From the NCBI RefSeq assembly GCF_038624605.1, contig NZ_CP152020.1:806001-870000 (forward strand): DNA of 64,000 nucleotides, written 5' to 3'. Made by a program: the position numbers and the translations under genes. Below the pieces are notes generated by a model. It was not told the DNA's origin. It ran no database searches and saw nothing but the letters and a program-made list of their open reading frames with translations. The DNA is from Psychrobacillus sp. FSL K6-4046. GTDB taxonomy: Bacteria > Bacillota > Bacilli > Bacillales_A > Planococcaceae. Below are positions 25,538 through 34,357 of this stretch, one piece after another (position 1 is the stretch's first letter; each line of letters opens with the position of its first letter).

Positions 25538-26668
25538 TTGAGGAATAAAGGATGGAAGACAGCAACAGCGGTAGCCTTATTAACAAGTTCGGTTTTAGCC
25601 TTTTCACCAATTGCGTATGGAAAATCATTTTCAGTGGAGCAATCGGTGGCCACGGTGAAAGGTGATTTACAGAAGGCGACTACACTATACGTATCTCCGG
25701 CGCTTGAAGGGAATTTAATCCCTAGTGACTCGCTCTATGCTTCGTTAAATAGTGTGAAGAAAAAATATGAGATCACAAAAAGTGTCGTCACCTCATCCAA
25801 ATTATCGGCAGGCGAGATAGAAGGCACACTGAAGGAAATGGATGCCATTTACAATGAAAAAGTAACTAAGGGATTAGTTTCTTATATAGATGCGTATAAT
25901 TACGCAACGAAGTATATAGAACCTCTAATGAGGGAAATTAACCAAGCGGAAGCAAAGAGTGATTTTGCAGGAGTAGCTGCTGGATATCATAAGCTTTCGT
26001 ATCAGTTAAAGGATCGATCCTCTATTTTATATCGCTTTTCTGGTAAAGCTGCACGTGATTTACTATTAGAAAAGTATAAAAAGCCAGCTGATGCTAAACG
26101 TGACGAACTAATGCTACCAGTCACCATTTATATGAAATTAGTAGATTTAAAAAGCTTATATACAGCTGGGAAACAATCGGAAGCTTTAAAAGTATATGCA
26201 GAAATAAATGCCTTAATGGAAGGGCTACCGAAAACAAGTAAGTATTCGCCTATTCTATTGGCTGAAGTAGCTAAAATTAAAGCGGTAGTGGAAGGACTTC
26301 CTAACCAGTCCACAGAACAGCAGGTACTTGATGCAAAGGTGGAAGGCTTCGTGAAGGCAGTAAATGCTAGCCAAAAAAATGTTCTTTTATCATCTAGCAC
26401 GTCCAATTCTATAACGATAACAGTTCAGGAAGATATCAGTATGTTAGACTTTTTGAGTAAAGGATTTTATCCGACCCTCATTAGTAGCTTAGGTGTGTCT
26501 AAGGTGAATGGAAACGATCCATTGTCAGAGGCAGCTATGAATGAATTAAAGACTTTGTTTCCTGCAGATGCAAAAGTGCTATCCGAATTAAAAGGCAAGT
26601 CATTTAATCTTCCAGTCACCGTTAATAATGGTGCCTTGGATGTCGTATTTATACTAGTTTTTAACTAA
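25538..26668 (+). CDS. Secreted protein with SbsC-like wall-binding module
   Basis: A 376-residue exported protein. The signal peptide ends near ...SPIAYGKS. Residues 30-245 form the same helical module as in the endonuclease at 16405 and the nucleotidase at 31304, with YIDAYNYATKYI, LYRFSGKAARDLLLEKY and KRDELMLPVTIYM. The C-terminal 130 residues (from about NASQKNVLLSSSTSNS) are a beta-rich domain I do not recognise. There is no enzyme motif, so it may be a structural or accessory wall protein. TAGGAGG lies seven bases before the TTG start. Confidence 0.85.
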   Translation: MRNKGWKTATAVALLTSSVLAFSPIAYGKSFSVEQSVATVKGDLQKATTLYVSPALEGNLIPSDSLYASLNSVKKKYEITKSVVTSSKLSAGEIEGTLKEMDAIYNEKVTKGLVSYIDAYNYATKYIEPLMREINQAEAKSDFAGVAAGYHKLSYQLKDRSSILYRFSGKAARDLLLEKYKKPADAKRDELMLPVTIYMKLVDLKSLYTAGKQSEALKVYAEINALMEGLPKTSKYSPILLAEVAKIKAVVEGLPNQSTEQQVLDAKVEGFVKAVNASQKNVLLSSSTSNSITITVQEDISMLDFLSKGFYPTLISSLGVSKVNGNDPLSEAAMNELKTLFPADAKVLSELKGKSFNLPVTVNNGALDVVFILVFN

Positions 26669-26675
26669 ACAAAAT

Positions 26676-26716
26676 AAGACCATGTAAAAGCTAAACTTTT
26701 ACGTGGTCTTTTTTTG
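26676..26716 (+). terminator. Rho-independent terminator
   Basis: Stem AAGACCATGTAAAAG/CTTTTACGTGGTCTT followed by T5, between convergent genes. Confidence 0.85.
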
Positions 26717-26717
26717 T

Positions 26718-26909
26718 TTATGAATGTTCATTTTGGAAGCTGAAGGGTTTCACATAATTGCACCCTTCACAAGCGTGGCCTATTTGTTCTTGGGTATCGG
26801 GGTGCTGATAGTAAATTTCATCGTACCCACAAATGTAACACTCCATGACATGAAAAATGAGACGAGGACCAATGACGTTGTCTAACAGCTGATTAAAATC
26901 GGACTGCAT
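26718..26909 (-). CDS. Small zinc-ribbon protein, paralog A
   Basis: 63 residues with CYICGYD and, 24 residues on, CEGCNYV: two CxxC knuckles expected to bind one zinc. The N-terminal FNQLLDNVIGPRLIFHVMEC is shared almost fully with the protein at 34075 (FINLLDTVIGPRIIFHHMEC). AGGGAGATGT lies upstream of the start. Function unknown. Both paralogs sit on the minus strand directly after, and convergent with, a gene encoding an SbsC-module surface protein. Confidence 0.75.
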   Translation of the reverse strand: MQSDFNQLLDNVIGPRLIFHVMECYICGYDEIYYQHPDTQEQIGHACEGCNYVKPFSFQNEHS

Positions 26910-27367
26910 ATTCTACATCTCCCTCTGCTTTTGTATCAATATAGCAAGTTAAAACCATATTATTCGTCGAAAGCCGGCAGAAATTTGGATTTGATTTCGA
27001 CTATTTCCTGTTAATAGATTATATGGAGGGAGCGTGTTCTATTATGAACGTTTTTTTTAGGAGGAACATACTAAAGGTTAGGTCTATTTGTAATCTTTTA
27101 TTCATAGAAATTGAACTCTATTTTCAATTAAAAAGAACGATTTTTATTCGACGGTGGATTGTTTGTCGGAAAGAGAGGGAAATAAGGGAAAACGGTTAGA
27201 AAGATAGATTCATGCTCTGTGCAAGACAGTCAGAATCTCATGTACCTCTTTTTTGGTTGTGGTAGAATAGAGGCATTTTACCCACTTTCTGGAGGCATTT
27301 GATTTGATTTGTCGTATTATGGAGGGGAATGAGGACACTTGAGGATGTAAGAAATGAGGAATGCGAA
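26910..27367. other. Intergenic stretch, nothing firm
   Basis: An AT-rich gap ahead of the ABC exporter. A 51-codon frame from 27044 with a distant GGAGGG exists but looks random (many F, R and I, no family). No promoter or hairpin stands out. Confidence 0.4.
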
Positions 27368-28027
27368 ATGATCGAACTCCGAGATGTGCGAAAAAAATAT
27401 CGTTCAGGGACAAAGCAGATGGAAGTATTGCGCGGGATGGATCTTCGTGTGGAGCAGGGAGAGTACGTGGCAATCATGGGGAAGTCCGGTTCAGGGAAGA
27501 GCACGATGCTCAATTTGTTAGGAACTCTGGACTTGTTAGATAAAGGAAGCTATGTGTTAGCTGGAAAGTCAGTACATAAAATGGGTAAAGCTCGTCGGGC
27601 AAAGCTACGGAATGAGGAAATAGGATTTGTCTTTCAGCATTTTCAGCTAATCCCCAACTTGTCTGTATATCAAAATGTGTTACTCCCCTTAACATACGGG
27701 AGAAAAAGGCTAAAACGAAAGAAAGCTCGCGTTCTTGCTATGTTAGAAGAGATGGGTATTTTAGATAAGAAAAACTACAAGCCAGACCAATTATCGGGTG
27801 GTGAAAAGCAACGTGTCGCTATTGCAAGGGCCTTGGTCAATGAGCCTTCGCTTATACTTGCCGATGAGCCGACAGGGAGCTTGGATGAGGAAACAACGAA
27901 AAGTATTTTGAACTTATTTGATCGAGTACATGAAAAAGGAGCAACCCTTATTATCATCACGCATGACATGGAAGTAGCTTCTCGAGCACAGCGCATTTTA
28001 ACATTGCAGAATGGGGTGCTTATATGA
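27368..28027 (+). CDS. MacB-type ABC transporter ATP-binding protein
   Basis: A 219-residue ATPase with Walker A GKSGSGKST, Q-loop VFQHFQLIPNLSVYQNV, signature LSGGEKQR, Walker B LILADEPTGSLD and H-loop ITHDM. The group (LolD/MacB/FtsE) works with MacB/FtsX-type permeases, and such a permease follows with a 4-base ATGA overlap. I favour the ATG at 27368, where the protein begins MIELRDVRKKY as is usual and GAGG is at a good distance; an in-frame ATG at 27329 would add 13 residues. The exported molecule is unknown; lipid, peptide or antibiotic are known possibilities. Confidence 0.92.
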   Translation: MIELRDVRKKYRSGTKQMEVLRGMDLRVEQGEYVAIMGKSGSGKSTMLNLLGTLDLLDKGSYVLAGKSVHKMGKARRAKLRNEEIGFVFQHFQLIPNLSVYQNVLLPLTYGRKRLKRKKARVLAMLEEMGILDKKNYKPDQLSGGEKQRVAIARALVNEPSLILADEPTGSLDEETTKSILNLFDRVHEKGATLIIITHDMEVASRAQRILTLQNGVLI

Positions 28028-29349
28028 AGCTATTTACATCATTTAAATTGGCCTGCTTTGGTTTATGGTCGAATCGGCTTCGCGTGTTATCGGCGATGAC
28101 TGGGGTGATCATTGGGATGTTTGCAGTCATTGTGTTATCTGCGATTGCTATAGGGGTAAAAGACACGCTGATGAAGCAGATGGGGAGCCTAGGAGCAGAA
28201 CAAATTCTTGTCATGCCTGGTAGACTACTCGATACTACAAACGGGGAGAAGGATTTACTTAGCGGATTGACTAGTGTACCAAGTACGCTTACATATGCAG
28301 ATGCAGAAGTGGTGGCAGATGTGGAGGATGTCAAAACGGTAACTCCTATTTTAGAAACAATCAATGTAGTGAAATATGATGAAAAGAGTGCTCAGTCGGC
28401 TATGGTTGGCACAACGGATCAATTTCTGAGAGTGCAGCATGCCGAGCTGTCAGAAGGAAGATTTTTTACACAAGAGGAGCAGGATGGGAAGGCTAAGGTC
28501 ATTGTGCTTGGTAACAATATTCACGAGGCATTGCTTGGAAATAAGGAAGTTCCTGCTGAGGGCGGAGGGATGCCTTCGGAGGAAAAAGTGGAACCCGATC
28601 CATGGTGGAAGCGAATCATGAATAAGCTCCTAGGAGAGACCGCATCTGCGGAAGAGCCTTCATTAGTCGGACAAACTGTTACGATAAATGAAGAAACGTA
28701 TGAGGTAATTGGAGTGCTCGCCCCAAACGCCACGCTAGGGTCTAGTACAGATAATAATGTGGTTATTCCGATTCAGACGGCTCTTGAGAATACAGATATG
28801 AAGAACTTAACGAAGATGATTGTGGAGGCTTCCAGTGTGGACGCCGTCGATCAGGTGGACGAGCAAGTGTTTAGTGCCATCATGACGAACCATACAGAAA
28901 TAGATTTCAGTGTGGTGAAGCAGGAGCAAATGCTCGGAGCTTTAGGAAAGGTTACTTCTATATTGCAGGTGATGTTGTTCGGGATTACTGCCACGGCCTT
29001 AGTGATCAGCGGTATGGGAATCATGAATGTCATGGTGATGTCTGTCCGAGAAAGAACGAAGGAAATTGGTATAAGAAAGGCACTAGGTGCAACAACCTTC
29101 GAAATTTTAATGCAGTTCTTCTTCGAAACGTTGCTGCTATGTGTGATCGGTGGAGCTGCCGGGATTGGCCTTGGATATTTGTTTATAGAGTTTTGGAACA
29201 ATAATGTGGATATCTTTGCCTTGGTGCTTCCTTTATGGGCGGTTAAGCTTGCGTTGTATACATCCTTTGGCATCGGTAGCCTGTTCGGCATTTATCCTGC
29301 CTGGAAGGCTGCTCGTATGAATCCTAGTGAGGCTTTGCGGTTTGATTAG
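28024..29349 (+). CDS. MacB/FtsX-type ABC transporter permease
   Basis: A 441-residue protein with one N-terminal helix (GVIIGMFAVIVLSAIAIG), a large extracytoplasmic MacB core domain (about 50-310) and three C-terminal helices of the FtsX domain ending in YPAWKAARMNPSEALRFD, the classic MacB ending. The core has a K/E-rich insertion around 190-215. It starts inside the ATPase gene, so translation is coupled. MacB exporters often need a membrane-fusion protein, which is not encoded next to it. Confidence 0.92.
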   Translation: MKLFTSFKLACFGLWSNRLRVLSAMTGVIIGMFAVIVLSAIAIGVKDTLMKQMGSLGAEQILVMPGRLLDTTNGEKDLLSGLTSVPSTLTYADAEVVADVEDVKTVTPILETINVVKYDEKSAQSAMVGTTDQFLRVQHAELSEGRFFTQEEQDGKAKVIVLGNNIHEALLGNKEVPAEGGGMPSEEKVEPDPWWKRIMNKLLGETASAEEPSLVGQTVTINEETYEVIGVLAPNATLGSSTDNNVVIPIQTALENTDMKNLTKMIVEASSVDAVDQVDEQVFSAIMTNHTEIDFSVVKQEQMLGALGKVTSILQVMLFGITATALVISGMGIMNVMVMSVRERTKEIGIRKALGATTFEILMQFFFETLLLCVIGGAAGIGLGYLFIEFWNNNVDIFALVLPLWAVKLALYTSFGIGSLFGIYPAWKAARMNPSEALRFD

Positions 29350-29387
29350 TTTTGGACCTTTGGAAAAGCAAATAGGATTATTATAGG

Positions 29388-29424
29388 AATATTATTACAG
29401 GTGCCTGGCACCTGTAATAATATT
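29388..29424. repeat. Perfect palindrome with ACAGGTGCC core, copy 1
   Basis: Arms of 18 bp (29388-29405 and 29407-29424) around one central T. The inner nine pairs, ACAGGTGCC/GGCACCTGT, are shared with palindromes at 31049 and 35360; the outer arm (AATATTATT) is not. An outer CAAATAG/CTATTTG pair lengthens the fold. It lies 38 bases after the permease and could serve as its terminator. Confidence 0.9.
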
Positions 29425-29538
29425 TGTTTTGCTATTTGATTTTTATGGAGCTTGTACTTTTTTTATTTACCTAAAGGTTTTTTGATGTGATTTAGGGAAT
29501 AAGATAAGATATAGAGTTTCGTAGAAGGGGGAAAAATA

Positions 29539-30582
29539 GTGAAACAAAAGGTACAAATATTATTGGTTTTATGTTTGTTTGTCTTTAGTGTAAATATGCC
29601 AGCAGCTTTTGCGACGAATGACAAAATAGATTACGTGGCGTTAGGAGATTCCATCGCTAGTGGTCAAACGCCATATGGAGAAAGAGTTGGGCGTGGATTT
29701 ACAGACATAATTAGCGAGAAGCTTGAGAAGGAAGGACGTTTAGGCTCCTTTACGAAGGAATTTGCTAAATCCGGTGAAACGACGGAAGGACTGCTAGAAA
29801 AGCTTAAGCGAGAAGATGTTCAAAAGGCTTTAAAGGAAGCAGAGCTTGTAACAATTGTCAGTGGTGCAAATGACTTTATCCAAGTCTTCTATGACCCCAA
29901 GGATGAAAGTGTAAATGTTGATCTCACTGCAGCAACTTTAATATTGAGTAAGGTGTCGGAGAATCTGACGACTGCGGTTAAACAAGTAAAGGCTATTAAC
30001 CCAGATGCCGAAATCTATTTGTTCGGCTACTTTTTTCCGTTTCCACATATGACGGATATTGCTACGAGACAACAGCTACAAATGGCATTCAATATTGTAA
30101 ATAATCGAATTGCATCTATTGCAGAAAGTGAAGGTGTGCATTTTGTTAATGTGGCGCCAGCGTTTGATGCAAAGGGAACGGTCTATTTAGAAAATCCAAA
30201 GGATATTCACCCAAACGAAGCTGGCTACCAAGTAATTGCTGACCAATTTTTCTTAAAAACGCTGCCTGAGCTACCACTTGGATGGGGCAGGGTAATGGAG
30301 AAAAATATACCTGTAGCCTCTGATAAAAAATGGACAATTACGTTAAGCAAGGATGTCGACAATGCAAGTTTGAATCAATCCATTTTTGTCATGAAGGATG
30401 GGTCAATGGCAATACCAGTTGATAAAGCCGTGTCCAAGGCCAACGGAAAGCAAGTCGAAGTTTTCGCTCCAAAAGGTGGATATAAACCAGGTTCCTACGA
30501 GCTAATGATTACGAACAAGTTAAAGGGGAAAGACGAAAAGCCTTTGACGGAGAGTGTGTTAGTTAAGTTTGTGGTGAAGTAG
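29539..30582 (+). CDS. Secreted GDSL/SGNH-family hydrolase
   Basis: A 347-residue exported esterase or lipase-like enzyme. After the signal peptide (ending ...PAAFA), block I is YVALGDSIASGQTP with the catalytic serine, block III is VSGANDFIQ with the Asn, and block V is PKDIHPNEAGYQ with the Asp-His pair. The last 100 residues (from KKWTITLSKDVDNASL) look like an SbsA-type Ig domain of S-layer proteins. It may deacylate lipids or wall carbohydrates outside the cell. GTG start behind GAAGGGGG. Confidence 0.88.
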   Translation: MKQKVQILLVLCLFVFSVNMPAAFATNDKIDYVALGDSIASGQTPYGERVGRGFTDIISEKLEKEGRLGSFTKEFAKSGETTEGLLEKLKREDVQKALKEAELVTIVSGANDFIQVFYDPKDESVNVDLTAATLILSKVSENLTTAVKQVKAINPDAEIYLFGYFFPFPHMTDIATRQQLQMAFNIVNNRIASIAESEGVHFVNVAPAFDAKGTVYLENPKDIHPNEAGYQVIADQFFLKTLPELPLGWGRVMEKNIPVASDKKWTITLSKDVDNASLNQSIFVMKDGSMAIPVDKAVSKANGKQVEVFAPKGGYKPGSYELMITNKLKGKDEKPLTESVLVKFVVK

Positions 30583-30624
30583 AAGAGAGTATTGGAAAAA
30601 ATAACAATTAAGTAGAAAAGATTT

Positions 30625-30663
30625 AAGCCTATTTCATCTCTAATGGATGAGATAGGCTTTTTA
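30625..30663 (+). terminator. Terminator after the GDSL hydrolase
   Basis: AAGCCTATTTCATC/GATGAGATAGGCTT stem followed by T. Confidence 0.85.
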
Positions 30664-31048
30664 ATGTCTTTAACGTGATAGTGTTTTGTTAGAGATTCCG
30701 AATACCACACACATATAAGGAGAGCTTTTCCTATTATTTTTTTGTCCGGATATAGTTGAGGGAAACTGTTATTTACTGCTGTCAATTTGCTGAGTTTTCT
30801 CATTTAGATTAGTGCACGTCGATAGTGGTGAATGGTTTCTTTAGAGTCGTTAGCATTTAGGTTAAAAAAGAATGGTATTCGTGTAGTTATTGGGGATCAA
30901 AGGAACGTGCTGTTTTTCTGGGCTGCCTATTGGGATCTTCTCGATTCATGGACTCTCTTACGATATCTTACAAGGAGATTTTAAGGAGTGTAATGAGTTG
31001 CTTTTAGGTCAAAATGAAGCACTTTGTGTTCAGATTGAGGAAATGAAA

Positions 31049-31101
31049 TATAGGTGTCTATTAATACAGGTGCCAGGCACCTGTATTAATAGACACCTAT
31101 A
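31049..31101. repeat. Perfect palindrome with ACAGGTGCC core, copy 2
   Basis: Arms of 26 bp (31049-31074 and 31076-31101) around one A, without a single mismatch. The outer arm includes AGGTGTCTATTAAT, unrelated to those of the other two copies. Confidence 0.92.
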
Positions 31102-31303
31102 GAGTACAGTAAAAATAGATATTTATTTACTAATAATTTGGATGTCTTTTGTGTATTTAGATTTATTTTATAAAATCTTTGTAAAGTGCGTATTGTTTTA
31201 GTGATGATAATTCATTATCTTTAAGAAGTGCTTAATTATTCTATGTTTTAAAAATAGGTATACTAGTTAGAAAATAAATGAAATTAGAAATAGGAGTGGG
31301 ATT

Positions 31304-33889
31304 GTGAAAAAGGATTCTATAAAAAAATCGGTAGTTGCAGCTGCACTTGCCACGTCTTTGTTTGCATCAGCCAATGTAACTTTTGCGAGTAGTTCGACAC
31401 AACAAATTGTCGACCAAGCACGAATGGACATGAAAAATGCGGCGTATGCTTACGTTGTGCCAGCTCAAAAAGGTAAAATCGCTACTAGTAAAGAATTATA
31501 TCCTGCTTTAAACAAGGCCAAAGCAAGTTATGCCAAAGCAAAAACAGCTATTACTAAATCTAACGCTAAAAATAAAGCTGCAATGCTGAAAGAGTTAGAC
31601 GCTTTGTATAATGAAAAAGTAACAAGAGGAATTATCCCTTATATTGATGCTTATAATTATGCAGATAAATATTTGAATCCGATTATGGAGGATATTGAAG
31701 AGGCAGAAGCTTCTAAAAATGTATTCCAAGTTGAAAAGTCTTACCATGCGTTATCTGCTCAATTAAAATCTAGAACAGCTATTTTGTATCGTTTTTCTGG
31801 TAAAGCTGCACGTGATTTATTGTTAAAGGAATATAAAGATCCAGCTAATGCTAAACGTGACGAGTTACAAATCCCAGTAACTATTTTCATGGGAATAGTG
31901 GAAGCAGACAAATTAACGCAAGCTGGTAGATTAGAAGAAGCAAAGGATGTCCTTCTTAAAGTTTACCCACTAATTGATAAGGTACCAGCTTCCAATGCAT
32001 TCCCAGGATTTAAGCAATTCTTAAGAGACTTATACAATCAGAAGATAGACGATAAAGTAGGGAAAGAGACTGTTTCTTTACGTATCCTAGGAACTTCTGA
32101 TATTCACACTAATATCGTAAACTATGATTATTATAAAGACACAGCTTCTAACAGCTTAGGTCTTGCTAAAACAGCTACACTTATTGAAAATGCACGTAAA
32201 GAAAATAGCAACTCGTTACTATTCGACAATGGTGATGCTATACAAGGAACTCCACTTGGCTCTTATAAATCTTCTGTTGATAAATTAGTGGACGGAGAAG
32301 AGCATCCTTCAATTACTGCTATGGAGCTACTAGATTATGATGGAGCAACTCTTGGAAATCATGAGTTTAACTACGGTCTTGAGTTTTTAGACGAAGTAAT
32401 GGATGATGCAAATTTTCCTTTCGTAAATGCGAACGTTCGTGATGTGGCTTCTGGCAAATTAGCATACACTCCTTATGTTTTAATGGACAAAGAAGTGGTT
32501 GATGCAGCTGGAAATAAAACAACTGTAAAAGTTGGGGTAACTGGTATTGTTCCTCCACAAATCCTTAAATGGGATAAATCTCATCTAACAGGTAAAGTAA
32601 CAGTTGATGATTCCGTTCAAGCTATTGAAAAAGTCGTTCCAGAAATGAAAAAAGCTGGAGCAGATGTAGTTGTAGTTCTTTCTCACTCAGGTTTAGGTGA
32701 TACAACTCATGAGGTAGGCGAAGAAGACGTAACGTATTTGCTAACTAAAGTGAAGGATGTAAATGCAATTATCACTGGACATGCGCACCAAGTGTTCCCA
32801 GGTAAAGTAGATGCTTCTCTAACTAATGTAGACATCGATAAAGGAACTATAAACGGTGTACCCGTTGTTATGCCTGGTAAATTCGGTAGCCATTTAGGTG
32901 TAATTGACCTTACTCTTGAAAAAGCTGGAGACGGCTGGAAGGTTTCTTCTTCTAAAGCTGAAGTCCGTACAATTGCAAAAGATGATTCAGATGTGAATCA
33001 AACCATTGTAAAAGCAGTGAAAGAAGCGCATGAGGGAACTATCAATTATGTACGACAAGCAGTTGGTGCAACTACAGCTGATATCCATAGCTATTTCTCA
33101 CAAGTGCAAGACGACCCATCTATCCAAATCGTAACAGATGCACAAACGGCATATGTAAAAGCGAAGCTTAAAGGAACAGCTAATGAGAACCTTCCAGTGC
33201 TTTCAGCAGGTGCTCCATTTAAAGCAGGAACAAGAAGCGACTCAGAGTATTACACATATATCCCTACGGGCGAGCTGGCGATTAAAAACATTGCAGACCT
33301 ATACTTGTATGACAATACAGTTTCTATAGTTAAAATAACAGGTGCAGATGTGAAAGAATGGCTAGAAATGTCTGCTGGACAATTCAACCAAATTGATGCA
33401 AGTAAAACTGGAGAACAACAGCTAATCAATACAGATTTCCGCTCATATAACTATGATGTAATTGACGGAGTAACTTATGAAATTGATGTAACAAAACCAG
33501 CAAAATACGATCCAGATGGTAACCTTGTGAATAAGGATGCTTCTCGTATTGTGAACCTGCAATTCGACGGCAAACCAATCGACTTAAAACAACAATTCAT
33601 CGTAGCAACTAACAACTACCGTGCAAATGGAACATTCCCAGGCGTACGTAATGCAACAGAAACGGAAGTATATCCGGATGAAAACCGTCAAGCAATCATT
33701 GACTACATTTTAGAGAAGAAAACTATCGATCCTTCGGCAGATGGAAACTGGAAATTTGCACCACTTCCAGCAACTGCGAAAATCATGTTTGAATCCTCTA
33801 AAAACGCAGCAAAAATAATTCCTACTGATGGAAATATCCAGTTCATCGGTGAGGGTACAGATGGATTTGGCAAGTACTCTATTAAATAA
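31304..33889 (+). CDS. Wall-bound CpdB-like 2',3'-cyclic nucleotide phosphodiesterase/3'-nucleotidase
   Basis: An 861-residue exported enzyme. Signal peptide to about 29; SbsC-like wall-binding module 30-245 (YIDAYNYADKYL, LYRFSGKAARDLLLKEY, KRDELQIPVTIFM); metallophosphatase domain from about 258 with GTSDIHTN (Asp-His at 266-268), FDNGDAIQGTPLG, LGNHEFNYG, VVLSHSGLG and ITGHAHQVF; then a C-terminal 5'-nucleotidase domain (about 560-790). The phrase YDYYKDTASNSLGLAKTATL points to the CpdB branch rather than UshA. It should free phosphate from 2',3'-cyclic and 3'-nucleotides, the products of RNA breakdown. There is no LPXTG motif, so the N-terminal module is the likely anchor. GTG start behind TAGGAG. 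Confidence 0.92.
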   Translation: MKKDSIKKSVVAAALATSLFASANVTFASSSTQQIVDQARMDMKNAAYAYVVPAQKGKIATSKELYPALNKAKASYAKAKTAITKSNAKNKAAMLKELDALYNEKVTRGIIPYIDAYNYADKYLNPIMEDIEEAEASKNVFQVEKSYHALSAQLKSRTAILYRFSGKAARDLLLKEYKDPANAKRDELQIPVTIFMGIVEADKLTQAGRLEEAKDVLLKVYPLIDKVPASNAFPGFKQFLRDLYNQKIDDKVGKETVSLRILGTSDIHTNIVNYDYYKDTASNSLGLAKTATLIENARKENSNSLLFDNGDAIQGTPLGSYKSSVDKLVDGEEHPSITAMELLDYDGATLGNHEFNYGLEFLDEVMDDANFPFVNANVRDVASGKLAYTPYVLMDKEVVDAAGNKTTVKVGVTGIVPPQILKWDKSHLTGKVTVDDSVQAIEKVVPEMKKAGADVVVVLSHSGLGDTTHEVGEEDVTYLLTKVKDVNAIITGHAHQVFPGKVDASLTNVDIDKGTINGVPVVMPGKFGSHLGVIDLTLEKAGDGWKVSSSKAEVRTIAKDDSDVNQTIVKAVKEAHEGTINYVRQAVGATTADIHSYFSQVQDDPSIQIVTDAQTAYVKAKLKGTANENLPVLSAGAPFKAGTRSDSEYYTYIPTGELAIKNIADLYLYDNTVSIVKITGADVKEWLEMSAGQFNQIDASKTGEQQLINTDFRSYNYDVIDGVTYEIDVTKPAKYDPDGNLVNKDASRIVNLQFDGKPIDLKQQFIVATNNYRANGTFPGVRNATETEVYPDENRQAIIDYILEKKTIDPSADGNWKFAPLPATAKIMFESSKNAAKIIPTDGNIQFIGEGTDGFGKYSIK

Positions 33890-33913
33890 TTTAAAAGACA
33901 GAGTAGTAGCTAT

Positions 33914-33952
33914 AAAAAGATGACTTCGGCAATTAGCCGTAGTCATCTTTTT
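33914..33952 (+). terminator. Rho-independent terminator
   Basis: Stem AAAAAGATGACT-T-CGGC / GCCG-T-AGTCATCTTTTT after the nucleotidase. Confidence 0.85.
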
Positions 33953-34014
33953 GATGTGGATAAAGTCATCATTCGGATTTAAGAGTTATTATAAGTGCTA
34001 TTGAGAGAGAAAAT

Positions 34015-34063
34015 AAAAAGCCCCCAAATAGGTACACTTTTGAAAGTGGTTACTATCTGGGGG
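34015..34063 (-). terminator. Terminator of small zinc-ribbon gene B
   Basis: On the minus strand CCCCCAGATAGTAA...TACCTATTTGGGGG followed by CTTTTT. Confidence 0.75.
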
Positions 34064-34074
34064 ATAAATTGGTA

Positions 34075-34260
34075 CTATCTAATAATTTCATACTTCTTTA
34101 CATAATTGCATTGTTCACATGCCATTCCATTTTGTTTTCTAGTTTCAGGATCTTGGTAGTGGATTAAATCAAATCCACATATTTCGCATTCCATGTGATG
34201 AAAAATAATGCGGGGTCCTATGACGGTGTCAAGTAAATTGATGAATTCCATATGCTGCAT
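34075..34260 (-). CDS. Small zinc-ribbon protein, paralog B
   Basis: 61 residues with CEICGFD and CEQCNYV knuckles and the same N-terminal VIGPRIIFHHMEC block as the protein at 26718. AAAAGGAGC lies upstream of the start. It is convergent with the CpdB-like gene, as paralog A is with the SbsC-module gene. Function unknown. Confidence 0.75.
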   Translation of the reverse strand: MQHMEFINLLDTVIGPRIIFHHMECEICGFDLIHYQDPETRKQNGMACEQCNYVKKYEIIR

Positions 34261-34357
34261 ATTTTATGCTCCTTTTAAAGTTTATATGTATACTATAGCG
34301 AAAATGTTTTTAATATTTCGTCGAAATTTGTATGTGAGTAAAAAAGGTTTAGACAAT

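Larger units (their letters stand above)
30583..31303. other. Long intergenic region with terminator and palindrome
   Basis: Besides the terminator (30625) and the palindrome (31049) I see no gene. A 70-codon frame at 30890-31102 runs into the palindrome and has no family features. Confidence 0.4.

Noticed and set aside
27044-27199. 51-codon frame MNVFFRRNILK...
   Set aside because: GGAGGG is too far from the ATG, composition is random-looking, and no homologous family comes to mind.
28851-29291. 146-codon frame opposite the MacB-type permease
   Set aside because: Antisense shadow, no start signal.
30890-31102. 70-codon frame upstream of the CpdB-like gene
   Set aside because: It runs into the perfect palindrome for its last 18 codons and has no family signal.
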